64,000 nucleotides of DNA from NCBI RefSeq assembly GCF_902635505.1, contig NC_045427.1, positions 596,891,665 to 596,955,664 on the forward strand, read 5' to 3'. The notes beneath the pieces were generated by a model. The model worked only from the letters and a program-made list of their open reading frames with translations, searched no databases and had not been told where the DNA came from. A program made the translations under genes and the position numbers. Within the stretch, counting starts at the first letter, position 1. Each line of letters opens with the position of its first letter. The stretch is from Sarcophilus harrisii. Lineage: Eukaryota > Chordata > Mammalia > Dasyuromorphia > Dasyuridae. Positions 54,547 to 64,000 of this stretch are shown in pieces.

Positions 54547-54975
54547 TCCTTTATCTCTCCCTCTATTCCTTTTTCCCCCCTTTCCCTACTTTCCTCCCTT
54601 CCTCCTTCCTTCCTTCCCTTCTTCCTTCCTCCTTTCTTCTTTCTTTCCTATCTTCCCTTCTTACTTCCTCTCTCCTTCCTCCCTCCCTTCTTTACATCAT
54701 CCCTCTTTCCCTTTCTCCCTCCCTTCCTTTCTCCTCCTTTTCTTCCTTGCTTCTTCCCTCCCTCTTTCTTTCCTTCCTATTTTTCCCTTCTTCAAAGGTC
54801 TTCTTTCCTCCCCCCCCCGTCCCTTCCTTTCTCTTTCTTCTTTCCTTTCTTCTCTTCTTCTTTCTTTTCCTCCCTTCTTCTCTCTCTCCCTTCTTTCTTC
54901 CTTCTTTGCATCTTTCCTTCCTTTCAGCTTCCTTTTCTTCCTTTTTTCTCTAAATCTATCTTTTTTTCCTTTCTA
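54547..54975 (+). repeat. Long (CCTT)n/CT-rich pyrimidine tract
   Basis: Almost pure pyrimidine on this strand, built on CCTT, CTTT and CCCTC units, directly after the SINE end. A 158-codon frame over it (Phe, Pro, Ser, Leu runs) is compositional. Confidence 0.97.
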
Positions 54976-55049
54976 CCTTCATTCCTAAAAGATCAAAGGG
55001 TCCTTCTTTCCTAAAAGAAGTCAGGCTGTCAGATTTTGATTAGATCTCC

Positions 55050-55225
55050 TATGGAAAGAGCTCTGTCCCCAGAATCAGAAAACCTGGGTTAAAACCCCTT
55101 CTCTGAAATTTCCTACCCATTTGACCTTGGACAAATCATTTAAATTACCTGGATCACATTTTTGGTAAAACAATCGACTTGAACTAGATCCTTTCTAAGG
55201 TTATAGTTCTAGATTTATAATTTAT
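55050..55225 (+). repeat. MIR-type SINE with CR1/L3-like tail
   Basis: Head 'aatcagaaaacctgggttaa', core 'gaccttggacaaatcattta' and tail 'aactagatcctttctaaggt'. Confidence 0.75.
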
Positions 55226-55299
55226 GAATTGGAGAAGATCAGATAACATAAATGGGCTTCAATCCACAAGGGAGGGAATAGAGAAGCAGTTTATAAAGA

Positions 55300-55485
55300 G
55301 AATAGTATGCCCCATTCATAGTCATTAAGGCCTACCCTACTATTCTGTTTCTGGTATGACCATAGGCTACTCACTTAGATCTTTATTCTTGTCTGTAAAA
55401 TGATTGTAATAATGTCTGCTTCAAAACATTGTTTTGAGTATCAAGTGAGAGAATTTATATGACCACTTTGAAATCTTTGTTGTTG
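55300..55485 (+). repeat. MIR-family SINE
   Basis: 'cttattcttgtctgtaaaat'-like core words, 'gtctgcttcaaaacattgtt' and 'agtatcaagtgagagaattt'. Confidence 0.75.
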
Positions 55486-55665
55486 TTCATCCTTCATTTT
55501 CAAAGAGGACTAATGACATCATGGGGTGATATCTTGATTGTTAAGTGAATTCAATTTAAGTTGAAGCAGAGTTGCACCAAGCTGTCAGCTTCACTCTCTC
55601 TTCCAGTCATCAAAATGGAGCCATGCAAATACCAAGAATGGCCATAGTCCCCTCACGTGACATCT
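55486..55665 (-). mobile_element. RTE-type non-autonomous element, 3' end
   Basis: 'gttgttgttcatccttcatt', 'aaagaggactaatgacatca', 'tgaattcaatttaagttgaa' and 'cttcactctctcttccagtc' match the left part of 12425-12925. The left edge is again the reverse of an AAC-rich tail. Truncated at about 55665. Confidence 0.7.
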
Positions 55666-56034
55666 AGATCAACCAGCATTACAAAATGATATTTGTAAGC
55701 ATATCTAAATTTAACGTAACAATTTTCAATAATTAACTCCATTAATTTCCTAAATTGCAATTAAAAAGTCGATTTTTCATTTGTTTAAGATGAAGGACTG
55801 GAAAAGAGAAATCTTCCTTTTCATCTTAACCTGCAGCATCTTATGCTTCCCACAAGAATAAAGTAAGAACATCCTCTTAGTGTAGATGGCAGTGGCCATC
55901 TACCATTTGGAGTGTTTTGCTTCTTTGGGAATAGACACTCATAGAAAGACTTCTAGGATTTCCAGGACCTTGCATACAAAGCTCAGGCTGGGAATTTGAT
56001 ATAGGAAGACAAGAACAGGACAACTTAAAAGATG
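55666..56034. other. Unassigned sequence
   Basis: About 370 bases with no recognised feature. Confidence 0.4.
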
Positions 56035-56037
56035 CTG

Positions 56038-56142
56038 GGCTCAATTTTGAATTTGATAGTTATTTAGCTGCATGACACTGGGCAAGTAACAATCTCTCCT
56101 GTCCTCAGTTTTCTCATATGTAAAAAAGGGGCACAAAAATGG
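56038..56142 (+). repeat. MIR SINE, core
   Basis: 'gctgcatgacactgggcaag' and 'ctcagttttctcatatgtaa'. Confidence 0.85.
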
Positions 56143-56224
56143 CCCCCCAAAATTGGCACTACTTACTTTATTTTTTAGGGGAGAAAGGAGTACTTTATAA
56201 AACAGAGAATTATATAATTCACTA

Positions 56225-56702
56225 TACTCCAATGCTCACTGTTTCCTCCAGGATCATATACAAAACCATTTCTGTAGTCTTTAAAGCCTTTTATAACCTT
56301 TCTAGTTTTTTTTTACCTTTGTTTCCCTCCATACAACCTGTAATCTGGGGATACTGGTTTCCTTAATGCTCCCCACACAAGATCCACTATCTCCATGATC
56401 CGTATTATGCATACACTGGCTATCTTCCATGCCTGGAATGCTCTCCCCACTCATTTCTCTTCCCCTTCCCGGATTTCCTGGCTTCCTTCAAATCTCAGCT
56501 AAAACCCACCTTCAACAAGAAGCCTTTTCTGATCCCCCTTAAGGCTAGTAACTTCCCTTAGGTTTTATCTCCAATTGATCCTGTATAAATCTTGTCCCTT
56601 TATAGTTTAGTATGCTGTCTCTCCTGTTAGTCCTTGCTCCATGGAACTAGGACTGGTTTTTGCCTTTTTTTATCTTCACCATATGGCATAGCTCTTGGCA
56701 CA
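56225..56702 (+). repeat. L2 LINE 3' region, left of a nested SINE
   Basis: Ordered sense L2 landmarks: 'cttccatgcctggaatgctc', 'ctggcttccttcaaatctca', 'aagaagccttttctgatccc' and 'tagctcttggcaca'. The last 9 bases are the left target-site duplication of the SINE. Confidence 0.92.
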
Positions 56703-56949
56703 TTTATTGTAGTATAGTTCAGTCCCTTTAGTCATGCAAGATTCTTCATGATGTGATTTAGGATTTTCTTGAAAAAAATACTGGAATGGTTTAACATTTC
56801 TTTCTCCCACTCATTTTATAGATGAGCAAACTGAGGCAAACAGGGTTAAGGGATTTGCTCAATGTCCACATAACTACTCAGAATCTGAGGCTGAATTTGA
56901 AGCTAGATTCCAAGTTAGACACACCATCCCTTGCACTACTTAGAGGCTC
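56703..56949 (-). repeat. Mar1/WSINE-type CORE-SINE nested in L2
   Basis: Plus-strand words: 'tcagtccctttagtcatgca', 'atactggaatggtttaacat', core 'gatgagcaaactgaggcaaa' and head to 'acttagaggct'. Flanked by CTTGGCACA at 56694-56702 and 56950-56958, and on both sides by a single L2 copy. Confidence 0.93.
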
Positions 56950-56992
56950 CTTGGCACACAGCTGGGGCTTAATAAATACTTGTTGACTTAGC
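56950..56992 (+). repeat. L2 LINE terminal part, right of the nested SINE
   Basis: 'cttggcacacagctggggct' then 'taataaatacttgttgactt', the end of the L2 that was split at 56702. Confidence 0.9.
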
Positions 56993-57059
56993 TAATGTAT
57001 GTAAAGTGTTTTATAAACTATAAAATTCAATAAAATGTCAGTGATGCTATTTGAGGGGG

Positions 57060-57275
57060 GAACCAAACCTGATTTTAATATTATAGAGAATTCTGGATAA
57101 AAAAAATCAATCCACATCCCTCAGGACCTTCTCTACCACTTATATGTTTTAGAGAATTGCCTAGAGAACTGAAAGGTTAAGTAATTTTTCCACAATCTCA
57201 AACCCCACAATTCTCAAACAAAGAGATTTCAGAGTCAGGACTGCTTCTGAGTGTTTCTTTTATTTGAAGAGAGGG
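57060..57275 (-). repeat. MIR-type SINE
   Basis: 'agagaattgcctagagaact', 'gaaaggttaagtaatttttc' and 'gagatttcagagtcaggact'. Confidence 0.65.
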
Positions 57276-57399
57276 GAGAGGAAAGAGGAAGGCCACATCT
57301 GTAATTTCACTAGCATAACAAAAACTTAGTGACAAAATCTCCCTCTTCCAGTGCAGACTAGAAGCTGATCTACAACAAGTTTCCTTAGAGAGTTGACTG

Positions 57400-57490
57400 G
57401 GATACCAATAAATTAAATGACTTACCCAGGGTCAACAACCAATATGTGGAAACAGCAAACCTCTCTTTCAAGTTTAGTAATCTTGACTAG
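57400..57490 (-). repeat. MIR SINE, core and head piece
   Basis: 'aaatgacttacccagggtca' and 'caaccaatatgtggaaacag'. Confidence 0.6.
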
Positions 57491-57915
57491 AAGAAAATAA
57501 GATATGTCTGGCATTCTTTGTTGTAGATGAAGCAATCTTGGCTCTTTGTAATTACCATTTTCTTTTCTAAATGTTCATTAACCATCTTTTTAAGTGATAC
57601 ATTCTGGAAATTTTTCCAGTAAATTTATTCCTTAACTCTCTCTAAACTGTCTTGGATTAGTGCCATAATTTTATTGAATGATAAAGATTATTTTAGTCAC
57701 TAAAACCATTAGCTAAAATCCAAGAGACTAAAAGAGAATTGGGAAAATAATCTAGTTTGTATCTATCAGAGAAACATTTTTGTGTCTATTCAACATCTTT
57801 TATCCCTACTGAAAAACAAGTCACTAATCATAACCCAGATCCTTTAGAAGGATTTGGATTCAATGTCATTTGAGGCTATTTGTGATCCAAAGTGAGTATG
57901 CAGAAGCACAGAAGA
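57491..57915. other. Unassigned sequence
   Basis: No recognised feature. Confidence 0.4.
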
Positions 57916-57919
57916 CAGA

Positions 57920-58270
57920 AGTTTTCATGACCATTCTAAAACTAAAGAAGAAAAATGAGCTTCCACTAAGATCTCTAGGTATTCCTTCACCTCCTTCAGT
58001 ATCCCAGTACTTCAAAATGTCTCTTATCTTATCAACATGGTTAATCTCTCCAACTGCGTAACCTATGCTCATCTTTTCTCTTTCTATATGACTCTTGTCC
58101 ATTTCTTCTTCCAGGAAGCCTACCCAAAAGGGTTAGGAGTTTTTCTCTAGGTTTCTGAATATTACATACATATCATTCCCAATACTTGGATTGCCAATCT
58201 GTTGTCATTCCTCCATTTCTAGCAATACATTTCTTTGATAATATCTTACATAGTACTTTCTCTCCATATA
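57920..58270 (+). repeat. Possible L2 LINE fragment
   Basis: Word order around 'cacctccttcagtatcccag' and 'ttcttccaggaagcctaccc' resembles the sense L2 region before the 3' end, but identity is low. Confidence 0.4.
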
Positions 58271-58725
58271 ACCTGTGGCTTATAACCAAAACTCTGGAAT
58301 TACAAAGACTAGATCAGTCTTGGAAGTTTTCCCCCCAAAAAATCACTTTTTTTTTCATAATTTGTTCCTCCATTTCCTTGCCCCAGAAACATCCAAATTT
58401 GCATCATTTTTCCCCTAACGTGATTTCCTCCAGAAAAAAAATTGAATTTTTTTCATATCAAAGACTCCAACAAAAAGAAAACAATTCTGAGTTCCAAGTT
58501 AAATATTCAGGCTAATGATAACAGCAAACATAGGAGAGCTTTAATTTAACCTGAGGAAAAAATACAAAGTCTCAAACTTAAGACCATAAACAATAATAAT
58601 AACTCTTATTTCTTCTCTGATGAATATCTAATAGTCTCCCAAGAAACTATATAGCCCTTTTAGCTTAGTACTCTGAATTGTAGGTATCTGGCTAAGAGAA
58701 AGCACTTGCATCCATCTCTTTTACC
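58271..58725. other. Unassigned sequence
   Basis: No recognised feature. The 109-codon frame at 58186-58515 shows no domain. Confidence 0.4.
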
Positions 58726-58727
58726 AG

Positions 58728-58835
58728 AGAACTAGTTAAGGACAAGGTCCAGATTTGTTTTTCCACATTATATCTCTATCCCTTATTGTCTAGTTTGGGT
58801 CTTACATAATTCAAAAACTCTTCCACTGAGTCTAG
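58728..58835 (+). repeat. L2-like 3'-end fragment
   Basis: 'aggacaaggtccagatttgt' and 'atctctatcccttattgtct' resemble a sense L2 3' end. Confidence 0.45.
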
Positions 58836-59199
58836 GGGAGTTGGTAAAGGAATTTATTGTTCCTCTTCCAATATCTGTTGACTTATAGTCCTGCAACTTA
58901 AACCTTATTAGAATTCTAAAGCTTTCTTTATCCCTATCATCTATCTGTAGAGACTTCCCCTCTAAGGAACAAAGTCCAGGCTTCTGTGTACATTACCCCT
59001 CTCCTCTCAATATCTCTCTGTTTCCAATTCTAGTTCTCACCTTTAAAATACTAGTCCAAACATATAGTCCAAGAATATGACCTGCTTCTGAATCAATTGA
59101 ATTTAATGTAATCTAAAAGAGGCAAGAGGAGTATTCCCAGACCTCGACAAAATATGGTCATACCTTATCAAAGAACTAAATTTGCCAATAGTTTTTTGT
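58836..59199. other. Unassigned sequence
   Basis: No recognised feature. Confidence 0.4.
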
Positions 59200-59445
59200 C
59201 ATTACTCTTCAGTTGTTTTTTAATCATAACTGACTCTTCATGACCCCACTGGTGGTTTTCTTGACCAAAAATACTGGAGTGGTTTGCCATTTCCTTTTCC
59301 AGCTCATTTTAAAGATGAGGAAACTATGGCAAACTGAGTTAAGTGCCCAGGTCATACAACTAGTAAGAATTTGAGATTGGATTTTAATTCAGGCCTTCCT
59401 GATTCTAGGCCCACCACTTTCCACTTTAACACCTATCTGTCTGCC
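59200..59445 (-). repeat. Mar1/WSINE-type CORE-SINE, near full length
   Basis: 'aactgactcttcatgacccc', 'tggtggttttcttgaccaaa', 'ctggagtggtttgccatttc', core 'agatgaggaaactatggcaa' and head to 'ctatctgtctgcc'. Confidence 0.93.
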
Positions 59446-61005
59446 ATGAGATTAATGTGTCATCATATACACACAAGTGGGATACACTGTACACATGCAA
59501 TTTTTTATTGCCAATAATCTACAGGCACTTGATGTCTTCTATCTATCTTACTATTGCCTTTAGGTGATTCACATTTTTTCTTCCTCAGAGATTCATGAGT
59601 CACAGCCATATAATATCATTGAAAGAATGCTTGTGTGAAAAAAAATGTTTTTTTTAATTCCATGGAGTACCTCAGGGCTATTAATAACATAAAGAATTTC
59701 CAAAATATATTTTAGCTTGCTTTATTGTATTCAGTTCTAGATCTATCTCATTAATCCATTTTCATCATCTGTTAAGAACAAATGAACCAGTTCTATAGAT
59801 TGTCCATTCAAATGAGAGTAATATTCTGAACAATAGGCATTTTCAGCCATTTATTTTCTCTTATGTGAGCAGTTAATCTAATCTATTATGAGTAATGATG
59901 GATCTCATGAAGAAGACTGCAGTGTTCCAGGGCCTGGAAGAGTCAGAATAATACCATCATTCAGAAACCTATGTAGTAAATAATGAACAACCCAAAGACA
60001 ATGCTGGGAGCGGGAATCTAAATTTACATTGCAGACAAACTGCATAGTGTCACTGGATTATTACCTTCATGAAAGGTTTCTTCATTTTCTTTTTCTCTGA
60101 ATTCTTTTTTATAGCTAGTTCTCAATACATTTAAAAGGAGTCAGTTTTCTTATAATTAATGTGTATGAAACATTTTAGGGAACTCCTCTTTCGTTGAAAT
60201 TTGGGTGAGTAACCTCTGCAACAATATAGAAAATGCTGGTCTCAATGAGTTCAGGATCCACTATCTCAAGCCCTTCAATTGAATTTTTTTTAAATAAAAT
60301 CCTTCTTTTGATGCCTAAAATGCCCTATGAGTCATGTAAAAAATACTTTTATGCCTGGATCATGTGTTTAACATGTTTTTTAATTCTCTAGTATTTCTTT
60401 TCATATTCCTAAAGTTATATGGAAAAAATTTTTAAACTGAATATGCAAAGAATTTTTATTGGCAATGTGTACAATTTACCTTGGCTCCATAAATCAAAGA
60501 ACAGGCATGCTACAAAGCATGGGGAGCCCATTAAGAAATATTCCATCAGGATATATAGAGGGCACACTGTATTATACTGACTATATTCAATGAAGACTAT
60601 TCATAATTCCTTTTCATCTGAAAGAGATAACTTTTATTTCATGCGATGCTTTCCATTGAATTGATTCACCTACAACTGAAGAGGAAATTGATTAGCATAA
60701 CTCCAAGACAAGGTATCTTTTATCTAAGAGATATTTAAACTTTTCACCCACAAGAGTTGGGCTATTCTTTAAATGGATTTTTCCAGAGAGATTATGGTAT
60801 GAGGATACTCTCCATAAGGAAGATAAGCTTAGAGTGAGTCTTACCTTAGTAACTGTGGATTGACTTCAAGAAAAACAAACTGTATTGTAATTTTCTCTGT
60901 AAATGTTATTTTGGTAATTCTTTCAGTTATTAAATTTCATTCCATTTTACCAATAGATTGAAACAGAAATGCAGTTTGTGTTGTTAGAATTTTATTGATG
61001 CCCTT
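59446..61005. other. Unassigned, possibly single-copy block
   Basis: About 1.56 kb, the second longest stretch without a recognised repeat. AT-rich with no long frame, no RNA gene and no clear motif cluster. Confidence 0.5.
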
Positions 61006-61009
61006 TTTC

Positions 61010-61350
61010 TCTTTTTATGTAATTTCTCAATGACTAAATGACTACTCCCACCAAGAATCTCCCTTGTAGCCAAGAGTAGGTAATAAGGCAGAACAAAACC
61101 CATAAGGAATGCCTGACAACTTTGTTGTGCAACTATAACATATTATCTTTCAGCAATGAGGTAGAGTTATACTTTACCATCAGTCATCACAAGTCATGAT
61201 TGGTCTGTCCATTGACCAGAATTCTGAAGTTTTTCATGTTTTTTTTCTTCACGTTTTTCTTGGTTTCGTTACCTAACTGATTTTGTACCTTCTTCATTCT
61301 ACATCAGTTTAAACTATTTTTCCAAAGTTTCTCTTAATTCTTGATACTGA
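61010..61350 (-). mobile_element. Old L1-like LINE 3' UTR, left part
   Basis: 'ctcccaccaagaatctccct', 'gcctgacaactttgttgtgc', 'ttggtctgtccattgaccag' and 'gaagtttttcatg' match the 3' UTR of an older marsupial L1 subfamily in reverse. Interrupted at about 61350 and resumed at about 61655. Confidence 0.6.
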
Positions 61351-61354
61351 GCTA

Positions 61355-61650
61355 TTCTTAAGGCACAACAACAACAACTACAAGCATAGTGATAAGTGCT
61401 GGCAATATGAACACAAAGAAAAAGACAGTCCCTCAAAGAATTTAATTCTAAGGAGGGAAGATAATATATAAAAAGGATCTATGAAAAAGCTAGAAAGAAA
61501 GTAGTGGTGACCTTTGGAGAAAGAAGGATAGTTACTCCAAGTTCTTTCCAAAATGGTGTACCAGTGAGAATCCATTAACCAGTCAAAGATGGTGCAGGAA
61601 CAAAGGGAAAAAACAGCTGAGACATGGTAGTAAGATCTAAAAAGATAATA
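61355..61650 (-). repeat. L2-like insert inside the old L1
   Basis: Begins after an ACAACA repeat (61367-61379), then 'gataagtgctggcaatatga', 'aaagacagtccctcaaagaa' and 'ttctaaggagggaagataat', which resemble the reverse L2 3' end and the bases upstream of it. It separates two parts of one L1. Confidence 0.5.
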
Positions 61651-61654
61651 TTAC

Positions 61655-61850
61655 ATTGATTCATGTATCATACTTTCTGCAACCATTAAAAACGCTGCTA
61701 TAAATATTTTTTGTATATATGGGACCTTTCCTTTGTCTTTTACATCTCTGGGTTTTATGCATAGTTAAGGCATATCTCTAATTGTAGAATTCTTGTCAAA
61801 GAGTATTGTTATATTTCATTTAAATTTTTTTTTTGTTTTATATTTGTTTT
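61655..61850 (-). mobile_element. Old L1-like LINE, right part (ORF2 end)
   Basis: 'acattgattcatgtatcata', 'accattaaaaacgctgctat', 'tatatgggacctttcctttg' and 'tagaattcttgtcaaagagt' are the reverse of the ORF2 C-terminal region of the same L1 type. Confidence 0.65.
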
Positions 61851-62380
61851 GTTGGAAAACATCAAGCAGCACCTTCATCTTTTTAATGGTTTCTTGTTTC
61901 TCAAGACAATAAAACTTTGTACTACTCAAAAAGAAATGCTTTTTAAATGTTTATATTATTTTATTTTACTGGAAGATGTGTGTGGGAAAGGTAGGAATCT
62001 AGGCCAGTAGGATAGACACTGATAACTTAATATTTTCTCTTTTGTGAAGAAGCTTAACTTCTGTTAGTGGTCAACTGAATTTGTAGGTCAAACTAGAGAG
62101 GACCTAGTAAAAGAAAAAGTGGACTTTATATTCCCACCTTCCACACAGTTCCTGTGCAATTTCCTTGGCAAATATTCTGAAATGGGTTGTTTGAAGTAAT
62201 ATAAGATCTCAATAAAGAGGTCTTTGAATTTACAGGAATTTCTAATTCTCTAGGCCATTTATGTGGAACAATGGACTTTAAGCTAACATCAAAGAATCAA
62301 AAGAATTCATGTATATATGCACATATATTCACATATTTATAGCTCTAATAGATCTTTATGTATCTAGAGATATATGCATA
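61851..62380. other. Unassigned sequence
   Basis: No recognised feature. Confidence 0.45.
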
Positions 62381-62383
62381 TAC

Positions 62384-62420
62384 AAATATATATATATATA
62401 TAGAAAGAGAGAGAGATCTG
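62384..62420. repeat. (AT)n(AG)n microsatellite
   Basis: AT run directly followed by GAGAGA. Confidence 0.9.
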
Positions 62421-62629
62421 CATATATTTATAGAGAGAAATAGTATACATAAACATATCTATGAAAGTGTGATATAGAAGCTCATAGTCTAAGTCACTAT
62501 GAATTGCAAGAGTTATTAGTTTGATCTGGTCAAGAAAAAGCTTCTAGTCTCTGTACCTGAACAAAAAGAAGCCAAGACAATCAGCATCTGTCTCTGAAGA
62601 GATGTATCCAACCACTACACCTGGTGTCA

Positions 62630-62858
62630 ACGGACTCCCAAAAGATCTAAAGGAGGGAATCCATGAATTTGCATGGGAAAAAATATTGTACCCTTATTTT
62701 TATTAACTTCAAAGTGAAATTTACATGATTTCAATAATATCCATTTTTATTCAATAATCTTTATATATTCTTAAATAATCTAAAAATTTTATTCTGAAAA
62801 GACGTCTCTAGTCTTAACCAGATTAACATAAAAGTTTGGAATTTCTGCCCTAGACCAA
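62630..62858 (+). mobile_element. hAT-like non-autonomous DNA transposon (MITE)
   Basis: 'ggagggaatccatgaatttg', 'catgggaaaaaatattgtac', 'ttttattctgaaaagacgtc' and 'tggaatttctgccctag' in the family's order. More diverged than the 50.6-kb copy. Confidence 0.6.
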
Positions 62859-62859
62859 G

Positions 62860-63410
62860 AAGAGTCCCAGAAGAAAATAATATAAAGATATAACCAAAGG
62901 ACATAATTAGTTCTACAGAATAAAAGTCTGATTTCCTTCTCTGACCACATAAAAATCTTCCATAAATGTTCTCAAGACATATACTCCCACTATATAGTTT
63001 TCTAATATGTGTCTTTTCACATTTCTTCCCTGGCTACACATATTAGTTATGTATACAAATCACGCACATTTCCTTGGCTTGTATACTCCCCACATGTGTG
63101 TCCTTTCTCACTGATAACAATTTGTGGAAGAATGTATCTTATGTGTGTATAGAAAAATGTTTTCTTATTTGTTTTATATCCCATTGGACCACATATCTTT
63201 TGCTTTGAGCTGATGTATTTTCTGGTTGATTGACAAAAGTGGATGTTGACCAATGAGGTGCCTTGGGTGATGACATACTTAGTGCCTTGACTCTGGAACC
63301 ACTTTTCTGAGTGTCTACATGTGCAAGAGGCACTATAGTTGTTAAGTTTACATTTAAAAAATTTTTAATTACCTGTGTTGATCACTGAAGGTCCAAAATT
63401 TAGACTATCA
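62860..63410. other. Unassigned sequence
   Basis: No recognised feature. Two short minus-strand frames (63047-63333) show no domain. Confidence 0.45.
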
Positions 63411-63414
63411 ATAT

Positions 63415-63560
63415 CTAGTCCAACCTCTTCATTTTGTAGATAAGAGCACTGTGTCAAAGAATGGAAAGCAATTTGTCCAAAATGTACTTATTTGGTAGCA
63501 GAGACTGGATTAGAACTATAGCTCTTCCCTAGTGGCTTTGCTTCTATTATATCCCTGATT
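63415..63560 (-). repeat. MIR-type SINE
   Basis: 'tctagtccaacctcttcatt', 'ttgtagataagagcactgtg' and 'gagactggattagaactata'. Confidence 0.75.
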
Positions 63561-63645
63561 CAATCTGTCCTCCACATGGATAGCATGTTTATTCCTAAAT
63601 TATATTCCTAAAGCTCAGGTATGACTAGGAAGCCACCTTCTGGGA
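63561..63645 (+). repeat. L2 LINE internal fragment
   Basis: 'tcaatctgtcctccacatgg' then 'ttcctaaagctcaggtatga', an inner L2 block in sense. Confidence 0.5.
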
Positions 63646-64000
63646 ACCCAATTCATCAATGAAAATGGAAGTTGGGACAGTGGTCTCAGTATGAGAGTTC
63701 AACAGAAAAGTTACACCATACCAAAGGGGAAAAGTCATAAGAACTCCATCAAAAGGACTTCTGTAAGCTATGAGCAACCCCATTTGACACATGTACTTAC
63801 TCTAAGCCTCAGCCCACTTTCCCCTGGATTCTTTACTATTAGTGGCAGAATGTGTCACAGACTTTTGGAGGTGGGTTTGTCCTTATAGAATCTTAGTAAA
63901 TACTCTTTACTAAAGACACCTGACTAATTAATATTAAGCTATAATCAGCAGGAAGCACAATATTGGTACTTATGAATTATAACATTAGAAAAGCACCTCC
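63646..64000. other. Unassigned sequence
   Basis: About 355 bases to the end of the window with no recognised feature. Confidence 0.4.

Noticed and set aside
54538-55014. 158-codon plus-strand frame
   Set aside because: Phe/Pro/Ser/Leu-only translation of the CCTT tract.

Overview
The window looks like a gene-free stretch of a marsupial nuclear genome. It is AT-rich, and I found no host protein-coding exon, tRNA, rRNA, snRNA or CRISPR array that I could defend. The assignment rests on the repeats: CORE-SINEs with a tRNA-like head, a MIR-type core and an RTE/BovB-like tail (Mar1/WSINE type); marsupial-type L1 elements; a Tigger1 element cut down inside; and many old L2, MIR and CR1/L3 relics. 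The youngest L1 3' UTR looks like an Australian marsupial lineage (dasyurid-like) from memory, but the species cannot be fixed from sequence alone.

Layout. 0-9 kb: a CR1/L3 relic, L2 pieces, a perfect 68-bp inverted repeat flanking a gap that ends in an (AT)n tract, and SINEs. 9-12 kb: mostly unassigned, possibly single-copy sequence after another CR1/L3 relic. 12-16 kb: a dense cluster with an RTE-type element, an L1 3' UTR with target-site duplications, and two CORE-SINEs head to tail. 16-22 kb: sparse old MIR and CR1/L3 pieces and a G16 run. 22.6-25 kb: a 1.5-kb CR1/L3 LINE with readable reverse-transcriptase motifs, then a 0.7-kb Tigger1 derivative. 25-32.5 kb: three L1 copies, one keeping 5' and 3' parts of both ORFs but missing the middle of ORF2. 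33-46 kb: many L2 and MIR fragments, long pyrimidine tracts, a G-quadruplex motif, a mariner-type MITE with an extra half copy, and a 161-bp local duplication. 46.9-48.2 kb: a young 5'-truncated L1 with a long open ORF2 tail and target-site duplications. 50-53 kb: AT minisatellite, hAT-like MITE and L1. 54-64 kb: pyrimidine tract, MIR, L2 with a nested SINE, a long unassigned block, an old interrupted L1 and another hAT-like MITE.

No genes here work together as a pathway, and I found no new biological system. The readable biology is the layering of insertions: L2, MIR and CR1/L3 oldest, DNA transposons and older L1s next, CORE-SINEs nested in L2, and the 46.9-kb L1 youngest. Repeat families were recognised by eye from remembered consensus features, so family names are provisional and boundaries are good to about 10-30 bases unless a target-site duplication is given.
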